Origin: Lachnospiraceae bacterium
GTDB lineage: Bacteria > Bacillota > Clostridia > Lachnospirales > Lachnospiraceae
Reading direction: 5' to 3'
DNA length: 35,864 bases
NCBI GenBank assembly: GCA_015056795.1
Contig: SVFO01000038.1
Location: forward strand, 1-35,864
Positions 1 to 7,732 of this stretch are shown here, piece by piece (the first letter of the stretch is position 1; the number at the start of each line of letters is the position of its first letter). A program made the position numbers and the translations under genes. The notes below the pieces were generated by a model. It was not told the origin of the DNA. It searched no databases and was given only the letters and a program-made list of their open reading frames with translations.

Positions 1-46
<46 letters not shown>

Positions 47-345
47 AAGTTTTTACCAAGCACGGATCAACGATATTTGTTAATCTGGCTTTTACTGTTC
101 TTGTTTAGGTATTCGTTCTCTGAAATCTCAGACAACACGAGAATTCGGAACTAAAGTTCCTCATCCCGTTCGGTTTTGCAATGCTTCGCATTGCCTGCGT
201 CTTTTTGACCCGCGTCCCGCGAGCAAGCTCGCGTCCGCCTCTCAAAAATCCGCCGGAGCGCAAGCGCTCCAAAACCTTTATCTGGAATCTTCAGGGTTGC
301 ATTGTTGTTTACTTATCAAGGTTCAATCAAGGCCTATGCCTTGAA
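47..345 (-). other. rRNA leader with three tight hairpins
   Basis: This 299-base stretch between the 16S 5' end and the nearer serine tRNA has no convincing gene. It has three perfect short inverted repeats with two- or three-base loops: 178-194 (7-bp arms, loop TTC), 218-233 (CGCGAGC-AA-GCTCGCG) and 255-270 (GGAGCGC-AA-GCGCTCC). A GGAAC/GTTCC pair lies near 147-160. These would fold in the leader RNA and could serve precursor processing or antitermination; that role is inference. I found no TTGACA/TATAAT-like promoter here, so the rRNA may be transcribed through the tRNAs from the promoter at 607-635. Confidence 0.6.
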
Positions 346-434
346 CGGAGAAGGAGGGATTTGAACCCTCGCGCCGCTATTAACGACCTGCACCCTTTCC
401 AGGGGTGTCCCTTCGACCACTTGGGTACTTCTCC
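346..434 (-). tRNA. tRNA-Ser (anticodon GGA)
   Basis: The minus strand reads GGAGAAG at the 5' end and CTTCTCC plus discriminator G at the 3' end, giving a 7-bp acceptor stem. The anticodon loop contains CTGGAAA, so the anticodon is GGA and decodes UCC/UCU. The long variable arm is typical of serine tRNA, and the T arm has GGTTCAAATCC. The CCA end is not encoded. The gene lies between tRNA-Ser(UGA) and the 16S gene, all in one orientation. Confidence 0.96.
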
Positions 435-490
435 AAAATGCTCGATCTTAAAAGCTATTTAATTAGCAGGAGAATCTCTCAATCTCCCAG

Positions 491-576
491 CGGAGAGAGT
501 GGGATTCGAACCCACGCGCCCTTGCGGACAAACGGTTTTCAAGACCGCCTCGTTATGACCACTTCGATATCTCTCC
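491..576 (-). tRNA. tRNA-Ser (anticodon UGA)
   Basis: The minus strand begins GGAGAGA and ends TCTCTCC plus discriminator G. The anticodon loop reads CTTGAAA, so the anticodon is TGA and decodes UCA/UCG. A long variable arm (TTTGTCCGCAAGGGCG) and the T-loop sequence GGTTCGAATCC are visible. It is the first gene after the strong promoter at 607-635 and stands 56 bases ahead of the second serine tRNA. CCA is not encoded. Confidence 0.96.
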
Positions 577-606
577 AAAGTGTCCGCTTTATCAGCGGCA
601 AAAGTT

Positions 607-635
607 ATAATAACAAAAATACCATTCGATGTCAA
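607..635 (-). promoter_or_regulatory. strong promoter for the tRNA-Ser pair (and probably the rRNA)
   Basis: The minus strand has TTGACA (630-635), a 17-base spacer, and TATTAT (607-612). Transcription should start near 600, about 24 bases before tRNA-Ser(UGA). It faces the two tRNAs and the 16S gene and lies after the end of ispD, so stable RNA expression does not depend on the protein-gene operon. Confidence 0.85.
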
Positions 636-751
636 CCTTTTTTTCAAATTTTTTCGACCGAACTCTTACCAAAATTTCCTCACTTAATTCATTCCCTAAA
701 ACGCCAAACATTAATCAGAAATCCATTCGGCAGACTTCCGCAAAATTCTGC

Positions 752-1489
752 CTATTCTTTCATTAGGAATGCTTCCGCGATCACTAAATCTTCGGGTGTC
801 GTCACCTTGATGTTCGTATAGGCTCCCTCCACCAGCTTTACCTTTACGTCCGTATAGCGCTCCACAACGCTGGCATCATCCGTAACCATTCCCCTTCCGG
901 GCTTTGCCTCGCTTTCTATGTCCTGCTCAAACTTTCGATAGGCTTCTACAATCAATTTTCTGTCAAAGGTTTGCGGCGTCTGCACGGTCCAGACCGTCTT
1001 CCGATCTGGCGTCTCCTTTGCAAACCCATTCTCATCCATCAGCTTCACCGTATCCTTGGATGGCATGGCCGCAACGCAGGCTCCATACTCCTTTGCTGCC
1101 TGCAGGGTTCTCTCCAAAATCTCCTCCGTCAAAAAAGGTCTGGCTCCGTCATGAATAAAAACGATATCCTTTGTTTCCGACGCTCCCTGCTTGATGGCAT
1201 TGATCCATCGCATGGCATTTGCAACGGAAAAGCAGCGTTCACTTCCGCCAGGGATAATGGCCGTCACCTTGTGAAAACCATACTTCCCCACGATCTCCTG
1301 CTGCATCCTCTGCATGTCGTCCTCTCCGGTCACCAAAATGCATTCATGTATGATTTTAGAATCCTCAACGGCCTTCAGCGCATAATAAATCAAAGGTTTC
1401 CCTGCGAGTTCAAGAAATTGCTTCGCTACGCCAGCCTTCATGCGACTGCCCGTTCCTGCCGCCAATACGACTGCTATATTCTTCCCCAT
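752..1489 (-). CDS. ispD: 2-C-methyl-D-erythritol 4-phosphate cytidylyltransferase
   Basis: A 245-residue cytosolic enzyme that joins CTP and methylerythritol phosphate in the non-mevalonate isoprenoid pathway. The nucleotide-binding loop AAGTGSRMKAGVAKQF is at residues 10-25, HDGARPF at 113-119, QTPQTF at 170-175 and TDDASVVE at 203-210, all typical of the IspD/TarI family. The length fits IspD (about 230 residues). The close relative TarI makes CDP-ribitol, but it usually sits beside TarJ, which is absent here, so IspD is preferred. It follows tsaD by 140 bases in the same direction and may be the last protein gene of that cluster. The ribosome binding site is weak (GGGTGG, about 11 bases before the ATG). 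Confidence 0.9.
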   Translation of the reverse strand: MGKNIAVVLAAGTGSRMKAGVAKQFLELAGKPLIYYALKAVEDSKIIHECILVTGEDDMQRMQQEIVGKYGFHKVTAIIPGGSERCFSVANAMRWINAIKQGASETKDIVFIHDGARPFLTEEILERTLQAAKEYGACVAAMPSKDTVKLMDENGFAKETPDRKTVWTVQTPQTFDRKLIVEAYRKFEQDIESEAKPGRGMVTDDASVVERYTDVKVKLVEGAYTNIKVTTPEDLVIAEAFLMKE

Positions 1490-1629
1490 ATTGATTCAAC
1501 CACCCTGCCCTGCATGCTTTTCTCATGGATTTTGCTTCCGTAACTACTTCCTCTCAAACAACATCCTAATACGAAAACTTTTCCAAGCCTATGCCTTCCG
1601 ATTCTTCTCACGTCATCCACAAGGAACCA

Positions 1630-2670
1630 TTATCTCTCGCCGAGCTTCAGTCCCGGAACCGCATTCAAATCATATCCGCTGCGCACGCCCTTAATAAACT
1701 CGTAATACCCTGCCGCACCTATCATCGCCGCATTGTCCGTACAATAAATTGGTGAGGGATGATAAAATTGTATCCCCTCCGTCGCACAGCGTTCCTCAAA
1801 TGCCTTCCTTAACGAGGAATTCGAAGCGACACCACCTGCAATTGCAAACTTATCATATCCAAATTGCTTTACGGCATGAATGGAATGCTCCACAAGCACG
1901 TCAATCACGGCCTTTTGGAACGAAGCCGCAACGTCAGCGCGATTGACTTCCTCCCCCTTCATCTGACAGGCATTCAGGTAATTCAGCACTGCGGATTTCA
2001 AGCCGCTAAAGCTAAAATCATATTCATTTTCATTGACCTTCGCACGAGGAAATGCAATGGCATCAGGATTGCCTTCCTTCGAAAGCTTGTCAATCTTCGG
2101 TCCGCCAGGATATCCAAGTCCGATGGCGCGCGCCACCTTATCAAACGCCTCTCCCGCCGCATCATCCCTGGTCCGTCCGATGATCTCATACTCACCGTAA
2201 TCCTTCACCACAACAAGATGCGAATGTCCGCCAGAGGCCACCAGACAAACAAAGGGCGGCTCCAGCTCCTTATTTTCAATATAGTTGGCACTGATATGAC
2301 CTTCAATGTGATGAATGCCAAGCAACGGCAGCCCCGTGGCAAAGCTGATGGCCTTCGCCTCAGAAACGCCGACCAAAAGCGCACCGACAAGTCCAGGGCC
2401 ATAGGTTACTGCAATGCCGTCCAAATCCTGCAGCGTCTTCCCCGCCTCTGAGAGTGCCTGCCGAATTACCTGATTGATCTTTTCGATATGCTTTCTCGAT
2501 GCGATTTCAGGCACGACGCCGCCGTATTCCGTATGTAGCGCAATCTGGGAATAAATGACGTTGGAAAGCACTTCCCGGCCATTTTTCACCACGGCTGCTG
2601 CCGTCTCATCGCAGGAACTTTCGATTGCTAATAAACAGATCTCTTTTTCCACTTTAGGTTCTCCAATCAT
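1630..2670 (-). CDS. tsaD: tRNA N6-adenosine threonylcarbamoyltransferase TsaD
   Basis: A 346-residue enzyme that transfers the threonylcarbamoyl group to A37 of ANN-decoding tRNAs, working with TsaB and TsaE. The ASKHA-fold start [15 protein letters not shown] is at about residues 14-28. The metal-binding HIEGH is at about 121-125, followed by SGGHSHL near 150 and a C-terminal [10 protein letters not shown]. The start codon overlaps the rnz stop by four bases (ATGA), a sign of translational coupling. tsaB and tsaE lie upstream on the same strand, so the whole t6A transfer complex is encoded together. Confidence 0.96.
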   Translation of the reverse strand: MIGEPKVEKEICLLAIESSCDETAAAVVKNGREVLSNVIYSQIALHTEYGGVVPEIASRKHIEKINQVIRQALSEAGKTLQDLDGIAVTYGPGLVGALLVGVSEAKAISFATGLPLLGIHHIEGHISANYIENKELEPPFVCLVASGGHSHLVVVKDYGEYEIIGRTRDDAAGEAFDKVARAIGLGYPGGPKIDKLSKEGNPDAIAFPRAKVNENEYDFSFSGLKSAVLNYLNACQMKGEEVNRADVAASFQKAVIDVLVEHSIHAVKQFGYDKFAIAGGVASNSSLRKAFEERCATEGIQFYHPSPIYCTDNAAMIGAAGYYEFIKGVRSGYDLNAVPGLKLGER

Positions 2671-3590
2671 GCCTTTTCATCTTCATCATCAAAGCGCAGC
2701 TCCACGCTTCGACCATCCTTCGCCGTAATCACGTTCGGGAAAATCCTGCGAAGCTCATCTAAATAAATGTCTGCCTTCGGCATGGCAGGACTGTAATGCG
2801 TGAGCCAAAGCTCTGGCACCTGCGCCTTCGCGGCAATCTTCGCCGCCTCCTGCATCATCATGTGACGATGTTCCTTGGCCTTTACGTAATTTTCCTCATC
2901 GCCATACATCCCCTCTAAGATCAGCAGGTCGCTCCCCACTGCATTTTCTTCGATGGATTGCGTTGGCCTCGTGTCCGTAGAATACGTGACCTTAAGGCCC
3001 TTACGGTCAGCACCCATCACCATGTCAGGCGTATAGGTCTTTCCGTCCTGCTCGATGATCTCACCCTTCTGAAGCCTACTCCAGAGCTTCAGCGGAATCT
3101 CCTGCGCCAGTGCCCTGTCCTTATCAAACTTGCCGGCCCTCGGAATCGTTAAGCTGTAGCCATAGCAAATGACATTGTGATTCACGCGAAAGGCGCGAAT
3201 GGTAAAGCCGTCAAATACAATGTCCTCCTGCTCCGAGCTGAGCTCATGAAACTGGATTTCAAAGGGAAGCTCTGGTGCGATCACGCGAAGCGCATTCACA
3301 ACGCGCTGCAATCCCTTCGGGCCAATCACCAGCAAGGGCTCCGTTCGCTCAGAATTGCCCATGGAAAGAAGAAGCCCTGGCAGTCCGCTGACATGATCTG
3401 CATGATAATGCGTAAAGCAAATCACGTCGATGGGCTTCGCGCTCCAACCCTTCTCACGCATGGCAATCTGCGTACCCTCGCCGCAGTCAATCAAAATGCT
3501 CTTGCCATTATATTTCATCATCAGGGAAGTCAGCCACCGATAGGGCAGCGGCATCATTCCTCCCGTTCCCAAAAGACATACGTCTAACAT
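2667..3590 (-). CDS. rnz: ribonuclease Z (tRNA 3' endonuclease)
   Basis: A 307-residue metallo-beta-lactamase-fold protein. The zinc motif THYHADH is at residues 60-66, preceded by IDCGEGTQ at 34-41. A second histidine region (LWLTHYSP) lies near the C-terminus, and YSTDTRP supplies the conserved aspartate. Length and motifs match bacterial RNase Z, which trims tRNA 3' trailers. That fits the two nearby serine tRNAs, which lack an encoded CCA. It overlaps tsaD by four bases. The ribosome binding site before the ATG at 3590 is poor, but no better start retains the N-terminal strand LGTGG. A related MBL-fold phosphodiesterase cannot be fully excluded. Confidence 0.9.
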   Translation of the reverse strand: MLDVCLLGTGGMMPLPYRWLTSLMMKYNGKSILIDCGEGTQIAMREKGWSAKPIDVICFTHYHADHVSGLPGLLLSMGNSERTEPLLVIGPKGLQRVVNALRVIAPELPFEIQFHELSSEQEDIVFDGFTIRAFRVNHNVICYGYSLTIPRAGKFDKDRALAQEIPLKLWSRLQKGEIIEQDGKTYTPDMVMGADRKGLKVTYSTDTRPTQSIEENAVGSDLLILEGMYGDEENYVKAKEHRHMMMQEAAKIAAKAQVPELWLTHYSPAMPKADIYLDELRRIFPNVITAKDGRSVELRFDDEDEKA

Positions 3591-3725
3591 ATTGTATCAT
3601 CGGCATTCCAGCGTTTCCTTCCTGCCGTCCTTTCCTAGTCCATTCTATATCGCGGCTAACATACGATGATCGTATTTCCTTGATGCCTCGACACCCATGA
3701 TGTTCTATCGATCTTATGATTGCTC

Positions 3726-4166
3726 TTAGCTGCGCTTCCACATGATCAGCGCATCCTCCGTAGGCTTCTCATAAAATCTCGGCCTTACGCCCTCACTGAC
3801 AAACCCGTGTTTTTCATACAGGCAGATCGCCGGCGTATTGCTTGCGCGAACCTCCAGCGTATAGGCCGCTGCACCTTTTTCTGCACCTAACGAAAACAAT
3901 GCTTCCAGCAGTGCATCCGCAATCCCCTGTCGCTGATGCCCCGGCTTCACCATGACCTTATCAATGTCTCCCTCATCGCCAAGGAGCGTCATCCCTGCAA
4001 AGCCCACAAGCTCGCCATTTTCCTCCGCAACAAGATAATGACAATAATCGTGCTTTAGCAAATCAGAAAAGGCTTTCTCTGACCATGGCAAGGAAAACAA
4101 TGCCGCCTCTATCTTCGCAAGGCCTGGAACATGCCTGTCCGCCAACGGAACAATTTTATAATCCAT
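3726..4166 (-). CDS. rimI: ribosomal-protein-alanine N-acetyltransferase (RimI-type GNAT)
   Basis: A 146-residue GNAT-fold acetyltransferase. The acetyl-CoA loop RQGIADALLEALF is near residues 78-90, with the typical RimI stretch LEVRASNTPAICLYEKHGF after it and FYEKPTEDALIMWK at the end. RimI acetylates the N-terminus of ribosomal protein S18 in E. coli. In Bacillota it is usually encoded between tsaB and tsaD, as here. The ATG at 4166 was chosen because GGAGAG lies six bases upstream. An in-frame TTG at 4190 would add eight residues but has a badly spaced binding site. It lies 122 bases after tsaB. Confidence 0.9.
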   Translation of the reverse strand: MDYKIVPLADRHVPGLAKIEAALFSLPWSEKAFSDLLKHDYCHYLVAEENGELVGFAGMTLLGDEGDIDKVMVKPGHQRQGIADALLEALFSLGAEKGAAAYTLEVRASNTPAICLYEKHGFVSEGVRPRFYEKPTEDALIMWKRS

Positions 4167-4288
4167 CCCCGTCTCTCCATTCAAGCTCAAAACCTTCCGC
4201 TCTCACATGCTTTCCGAATCCTCACAGTTTTTCATAATTCTTGCAATTTTTCAAATTCTCGCATATGCAGCGCAGCTGATCCGTAGCC

Positions 4289-5044
4289 CTATTTCGCATT
4301 ACCTTGTGCGCGTTCCTCTTTCTCCCTCTCCGCCTGACTCTTTCTCAAATACTCTGGTCCATGCTCATCGGAAGAAATTGTCCTACCCTGCGCATAATAC
4401 ACCTCGCCAAGTGCCACGACACTTCCTGCCCTCTGTGCATTCAAATGTGCAGGTGCAAAGGAAAACGGAACGGCACATTCCTTACGAATGACCTCTCCAT
4501 ACACGGGTACGCCGTCTCCCAAAAAGATGACTCTTCGATCCATTCTCTCCAATTCCTTCAAGAGTTCATGAATGTCCATGGCCGTCTGCGCCATGACGGA
4601 TTGAAGCACCAGCTTTTGCTCCCGCGCACCGTCAACGCTCGTCTGCCCTTCATCATCGACAAACTCATAAATGCCAGTATATACTTGATTTCTTCTGGCA
4701 TCCATGATAGGACAAATCAATCCGTGACAACCATATAAATTATAAGCGAGACCCTCCAGCGTCGGCACCTCTACCAAGGGCTTGTCCAAAGCTAGTCCAA
4801 GTCCCTTTGCCGTTGCAGAGCCAATGCGAAGTCCCGTAAAGGAACCAGGTCCCGCGGAAATGGCAATGGCATCAATGCTCGAAAGATCCAGCTCCGTCAT
4901 TATCTTTAGCTCATCCAGCATCGGAAGAAGCGTCTGCGAATGCGTCTTTTTATAATTCGTCGTATATTCTCCCAGGAGCACGCCATCCTCTGCCACGGCA
5001 ACGCTGGCAACAAGCCCTGAGCTTTCAATTCCCAATAATTTCAC
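4289..5044 (-). CDS. tsaB: tRNA threonylcarbamoyladenosine biosynthesis protein TsaB
   Basis: A 251-residue non-catalytic ASKHA-fold partner of TsaD. The N-terminal MKLLGIESSG and the glycine-rich AISAGPGSFTGLRIG (about residues 62-76) are hallmarks of TsaB, and HSQTLLP sits near residue 36. TsaB forms the platform that binds TsaD and TsaE in t6A synthesis. AGGTGA precedes the ATG. It lies 71 bases after tsaE on the same strand. The C-terminus is rich in Glu and Lys (QAEREKEERAQ), likely a flexible tail. Confidence 0.94.
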   Translation of the reverse strand: MKLLGIESSGLVASVAVAEDGVLLGEYTTNYKKTHSQTLLPMLDELKIMTELDLSSIDAIAISAGPGSFTGLRIGSATAKGLGLALDKPLVEVPTLEGLAYNLYGCHGLICPIMDARRNQVYTGIYEFVDDEGQTSVDGAREQKLVLQSVMAQTAMDIHELLKELERMDRRVIFLGDGVPVYGEVIRKECAVPFSFAPAHLNAQRAGSVVALGEVYYAQGRTISSDEHGPEYLRKSQAEREKEERAQGNAK

Positions 5045-5115
5045 CTGCTTCGTTCCATCCTTTCCGTGAAAAGATAAGGCATCCGCCCTAAACTACTTTT
5101 ATTCTAGAATATCTT

Positions 5116-5562
5116 TTATCCCACGCGCTCTATCGTAATTCTGCGATAATCAAAGCCCTTTTCCAAATCCTTTTCAATGGTAACGCGAATATACCTCTCA
5201 GGTAAAATCTCCTCAATGAGATTTGCCCACTCGATCAGGCAAACGCCCTGACCATAGATATAATCCTCGTATCCAATTTCATCCATCTCTTCCACGTCAC
5301 CGATGCGATAAACATCAAAATGATAAAAGGGCAGCCGCCCCTCCTCATAAACCTGCACAATCGTAAACGTGGGACTATTGACGGGCTCCGTAATGCCAAG
5401 GCCCTTCGCCAGCCCTTGCGTAAACACGGTCTTCCCAACGCCAAGGTCTCCGATCAGCGTATAAACCTCGCCAGGCATTGCCAGCTGTCCGACCCGCTCG
5501 CCAAGCGCTGCAGTATCCTCGGCACAAAAGCTCTCTATTGTTTCTATTTTCTTCTCATCCAT
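5116..5562 (-). CDS. tsaE: tRNA threonylcarbamoyladenosine biosynthesis ATPase TsaE
   Basis: A 148-residue P-loop ATPase that recycles the TsaB-TsaD complex. Walker A GDLGVGKTV is at residues 38-46, SPTF at 63-66, HFDVYR at 81-86 and LIEWAN at 110-115, the standard TsaE pattern. The start at 5562 has AAAGGA six bases upstream. A farther in-frame start at 5604 would add 14 residues without a good binding site and is not used. It is the first gene of the tsaE-tsaB-rimI-rnz-tsaD run. Confidence 0.94.
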   Translation of the reverse strand: MDEKKIETIESFCAEDTAALGERVGQLAMPGEVYTLIGDLGVGKTVFTQGLAKGLGITEPVNSPTFTIVQVYEEGRLPFYHFDVYRIGDVEEMDEIGYEDYIYGQGVCLIEWANLIEEILPERYIRVTIEKDLEKGFDYRRITIERVG

Positions 5563-5614
5563 AGCAAGTCCTTTTCGTTGGTTACATCTTATCTTTTCCA
5601 ACACTTACAAGTTT

Positions 5615-5643
5615 CTAGTACCCTCACCAGCTATCTTTGTCAT
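5615..5643 (-). promoter_or_regulatory. possible promoter of the tsaE cluster
   Basis: The minus strand has ATGACA (5638-5643), a 17-base spacer and TACTAG (5615-5620), about 50 bases before the tsaE start. Both boxes depart from consensus, so this is a tentative call. A short CCAGCT/AGCTGG inverted repeat overlaps the -35 side. Confidence 0.35.
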
Positions 5644-5695
5644 AAAGCTGGTCCTGAGACGCCAATTTCTCCACAAACGTACCAAGCACAGAATA

Positions 5696-6172
5696 TCAGG
5701 AGCGAATCTTTACTCTCTGCGGCGGCATGTGCGTAGATATCACCTCGATGAGCGCACTCTTTTGGTCTCCCAGCTGTGCCTTCGGAAAAATGCTTGCATT
5801 TCTTCCTGAGGTATAGAGAATGATGCTGCGCGTCGTGGACACGGCCTTCACCATGTTCTCCCAAGACTGACTTTCAGAGACCTCGCCCTGTGATACAGTG
5901 ACGCCCTGGTCATCCAGCACATAATGTAAAGGCTTCTGAAAGGCTTCATTGGCAGTCCATTGCAACTTACTTTTTGTATGAAGCGTAACCGGCAGATACA
6001 GCAAAATAATGGCTCCCGCAATCAGCAGAACCCACCTTTGCGTAAGGAAGGCAGCCACAACAAACAGGGCGCCTGCCGTGCTTCCAATGATGCCGCTGGC
6101 ACTGTTGTAGGTATGCATCAACATGTAATCATACAGATCCGCTGCCGTAATTTTAATGTCTGTTTCAACCAT
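5696..6172 (-). CDS. YcxB-like membrane protein
   Basis: A 158-residue protein of the YcxB-like group, whose function is not established. The N-terminus starts with strand-like VETDIKITAADLYDYMLMH. Two adjacent membrane segments follow at about residues 30-65 (SGIIGSTAGALFVVAAFL, then VLLIAGAIILLYLPVTL). The soluble C-terminal part has a PH-like pattern with DDQGVTVSQGE and SWENMVKAVSTTRSIILYTS. This order is usual for YcxB-like proteins. AAGGGA precedes the ATG. It lies between ribU's terminator and tsaE and may be transcribed alone. Confidence 0.7.
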   Translation of the reverse strand: MVETDIKITAADLYDYMLMHTYNSASGIIGSTAGALFVVAAFLTQRWVLLIAGAIILLYLPVTLHTKSKLQWTANEAFQKPLHYVLDDQGVTVSQGEVSESQSWENMVKAVSTTRSIILYTSGRNASIFPKAQLGDQKSALIEVISTHMPPQRVKIRS

Positions 6173-6246
6173 GAAAATCCCTTTCCTGATCCTTTCGATT
6201 CACAACAAACCGAACCCTCATTCCAAATCCTTTGTTTTTATTCTTC

Positions 6247-6274
6247 AAAAAAGCACCTACGGCGTAGGTGCTTT
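6247..6274 (-). terminator. intrinsic terminator after ribU
   Basis: A perfect 11-bp stem (AAAGCACCTAC / GTAGGTGCTTT, three-base loop) is followed on the minus strand by a run of six T. It lies 61 bases past the ribU stop codon and before the YcxB-like gene. Confidence 0.88.
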
Positions 6275-6334
6275 ATCCTATGAAGTCATTCTCATTATAA
6301 ATTTATCTTTCTTAAAAAGCAAGAACTATTTCTC

Positions 6335-6991
6335 CTACAGCACCTTGATCATGACAAGAAACCACAACACAAAGCTTGAAAGAATTGCAATGGAAAGCAT
6401 CAAAAAGCCAAATTGAAATTTTCCTTTCTCCGCGCCCGTCTTCTCCGCAAAACCCGTACGCCGAAGTGCCGTAACTAGAGGCTTATAAAGAATAAGTGCC
6501 AGTCCTGCATTGATTCCTCCCTTAACAAGATTAAAGGGAAGGAACACGGATGCCAACATACCTGCTACCACGTTTCTTGACACGCCCATGTAAAAAGGCG
6601 TAATCACGTAATTCCAAAGGACCATGACGGCCGCCATGCTGACAACGCCAACTCCTAGTCCGATCATCGCATTCTTCTTGGTGCGGTTCTTGTAGTAGAT
6701 AAAAGCCGCAGGCATTGTGAACGCCATCGTCGCAACGACATTCATGATGAACCCGTAAATCCCGGTTGTGCTGAATGTAAGCATCTCAATCAGGGATGCC
6801 AGAAGAGAGATCAAAACACAGGCCACGGGCCCATAAATAAATCCTGCCATGACGATTAGCGCGTCCTTAGGCTCATAGCTTAAAAACCCTTGTACCTTCG
6901 GGATCCATTCGGTCGCGAGAACGCTGACTACGGCCAGTGCAGTGAACATGCCGATCACGGCAATAAAACGGGGTGATAATTTGTTTTTCAT
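6335..6991 (-). CDS. ribU: riboflavin ECF transporter S component RibU
   Basis: A 218-residue membrane protein with about six hydrophobic helices. It has family features such as PRFIAVIGMFTALAVV at the N-terminus, FLSYEPKDALIVMAGFIYGP in the first half and FLPFNLVKGGINAGLALILY near residue 170. RibU is the riboflavin-binding subunit that uses a shared ECF energizing module, which need not be nearby. The FMN riboswitch directly upstream strongly supports the substrate. The ATG at 6991 has GGAGG eight bases upstream. A longer reading frame to 7072 runs through the attenuator hairpin and is rejected. Confidence 0.93.
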   Translation of the reverse strand: MKNKLSPRFIAVIGMFTALAVVSVLATEWIPKVQGFLSYEPKDALIVMAGFIYGPVACVLISLLASLIEMLTFSTTGIYGFIMNVVATMAFTMPAAFIYYKNRTKKNAMIGLGVGVVSMAAVMVLWNYVITPFYMGVSRNVVAGMLASVFLPFNLVKGGINAGLALILYKPLVTALRRTGFAEKTGAEKGKFQFGFLMLSIAILSSFVLWFLVMIKVL

Positions 6992-7049
6992 TTCATTTTC
7001 CTCCTTCATTTGAATTTGGAAAATTCTTCCAAGTCTGCCCGCGTAACCC

Positions 7050-7085
7050 AAAAAATCCCTGAGCGAAATCATTTCGTTCAGGGAT
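7050..7085 (-). terminator. attenuator terminator of the FMN riboswitch
   Basis: A 13- to 15-bp stem at 7055-7085 (ATCCCTGA arm pairing with TCAGGGAT, tight loop near 7070) is followed on the minus strand by TTTTTT. It lies between the riboswitch and the ribU start. The likely logic is that FMN binding favours this terminator and stops ribU transcription. Confidence 0.85.
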
Positions 7086-7162
7086 CGTCATCACAAGGAA
7101 AGTGCCTCTTTTAGACATGTAAGACGCATAATGCATCTGAACACGCTCGACACGCGGACATT

Positions 7163-7288
7163 TTCTTCTTTCATCCAGACTTTACTGTTGGTTCCGGAGT
7201 TTCACCGAATCAGCCTTGAGAAGCATTCTTGCCTTCTCTCGGGTCGCGGACTTTACCGCCAGTAGGGAATTGCACCCAACCCTGAAGA
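7163..7288 (-). promoter_or_regulatory. FMN riboswitch (RFN element)
   Basis: On the minus strand the conserved RFN blocks occur in order: CTTCAGGGTTGGGTG, AATTCCC-TACTGGCGGT, AAAGTCCGCGACCC, GATTCGGTGAAACTCCGGAACC, and ACAGTAAAGTCTGGATGAAAG ending in AAG. The 5' CTTC and 3' GAAG close the P1 stem. Between the GCGACCC block and the GATTCGG block a variable hairpin (GAGAAGGC/GCTTCTC) is present. It is followed by an intrinsic terminator and ribU. Confidence 0.96.
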
Positions 7289-7316
7289 ATTTTCTGTTAT
7301 TATTTTAACAAGCTGT

Positions 7317-7345
7317 ATTGTATCATGCATCCATGCGTCTGTCAA
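7317..7345 (-). promoter_or_regulatory. ribU promoter
   Basis: TTGACA (7340-7345), a 17-base spacer and TACAAT (7317-7322) on the minus strand. Transcription would start about 20 bases before the riboswitch. Confidence 0.88.
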
Positions 7346-7642
7346 GTGCGATTCACCACCGCCCTTTTATTTTCCGCATATGCAACGCCGTCCACTTGGA
7401 ATAACAGCCCATTCGGTCCGCCGACGTGAGCGAAATTCGTCTGAATGGACTTACGCACGGGATATTTGCCATGAAAACGCTTCCTGATGATCTCTTCCAT
7501 CACGGGAATGCTCCATACATCCCTAAACAGGCAATCCATCTGGATGACAGATTCGGATCCGAAGGTCATCCTTTGCCAACCAATCCTCAGGATCTTCCAT
7601 GACCACCTTTAAGTTATCGGGATCGTATTCATCATAATTCAT
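7342..7642 (-). pseudogene. decayed gene in two frames, unrecognised
   Basis: Two overlapping short reading frames lie between ABC pair 1 and the ribU promoter. The upstream one (7523-7642, 39 residues, starting MNYDEYDPDNL) is rich in Asp/Glu and ends HPDGLPV-stop. The downstream one (7342-7569) continues in another frame with KRFHGKYPVRKSIQTNF and GGPNGLLFQVDGVAYAENK. The second looks like real protein (a Gly-Pro-Asn-Gly turn, then alternating hydrophobic strands). Together they suggest one small gene broken by a frameshift. No family is recognised. The end of the second frame runs into the ribU -35 box. It could also be two unrelated chance frames. Confidence 0.35.
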
Positions 7643-7673
7643 CGGAATGCAATGATAAGTGATCCCTTCCTTT

Positions 7674-7696
7674 CCCGAAAAACCTTTTTAAGGTTT
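7674..7696 (-). terminator. possible terminator after ABC pair 1
   Basis: A 7-bp A/T-rich stem (AAACCTT / AAGGTTT, loop of three) is followed by TTTTC on the minus strand, 37 bases past the end of the last gene of pair 1. The stem is weak, so confidence is modest. Confidence 0.5.
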
Positions 7697-7732
7697 ATCA
7701 TACTCTCCCGATACTCGCAAGGAATTTCCGCC

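Noticed and set aside
459..647. Short minus-strand reading frame over the tRNA-Ser(UGA) region
   Set aside because: It overlaps the tRNA and its promoter and has no protein-like pattern or ribosome binding site.
729..752. Terminator after ispD (GGCAGA/TCTGCC)
   Set aside because: A six-bp stem with a 12-base loop and no T tract is too weak to call.
3508..3741. 77-residue minus-strand reading frame between rimI and rnz
   Set aside because: It overlaps both neighbours in another frame, has no recognisable domain and no ribosome binding site.
6992..7072. Longer start for RibU
   Set aside because: The extra codons run through the riboswitch terminator hairpin; GGAGG is correctly placed for the ATG at 6991.
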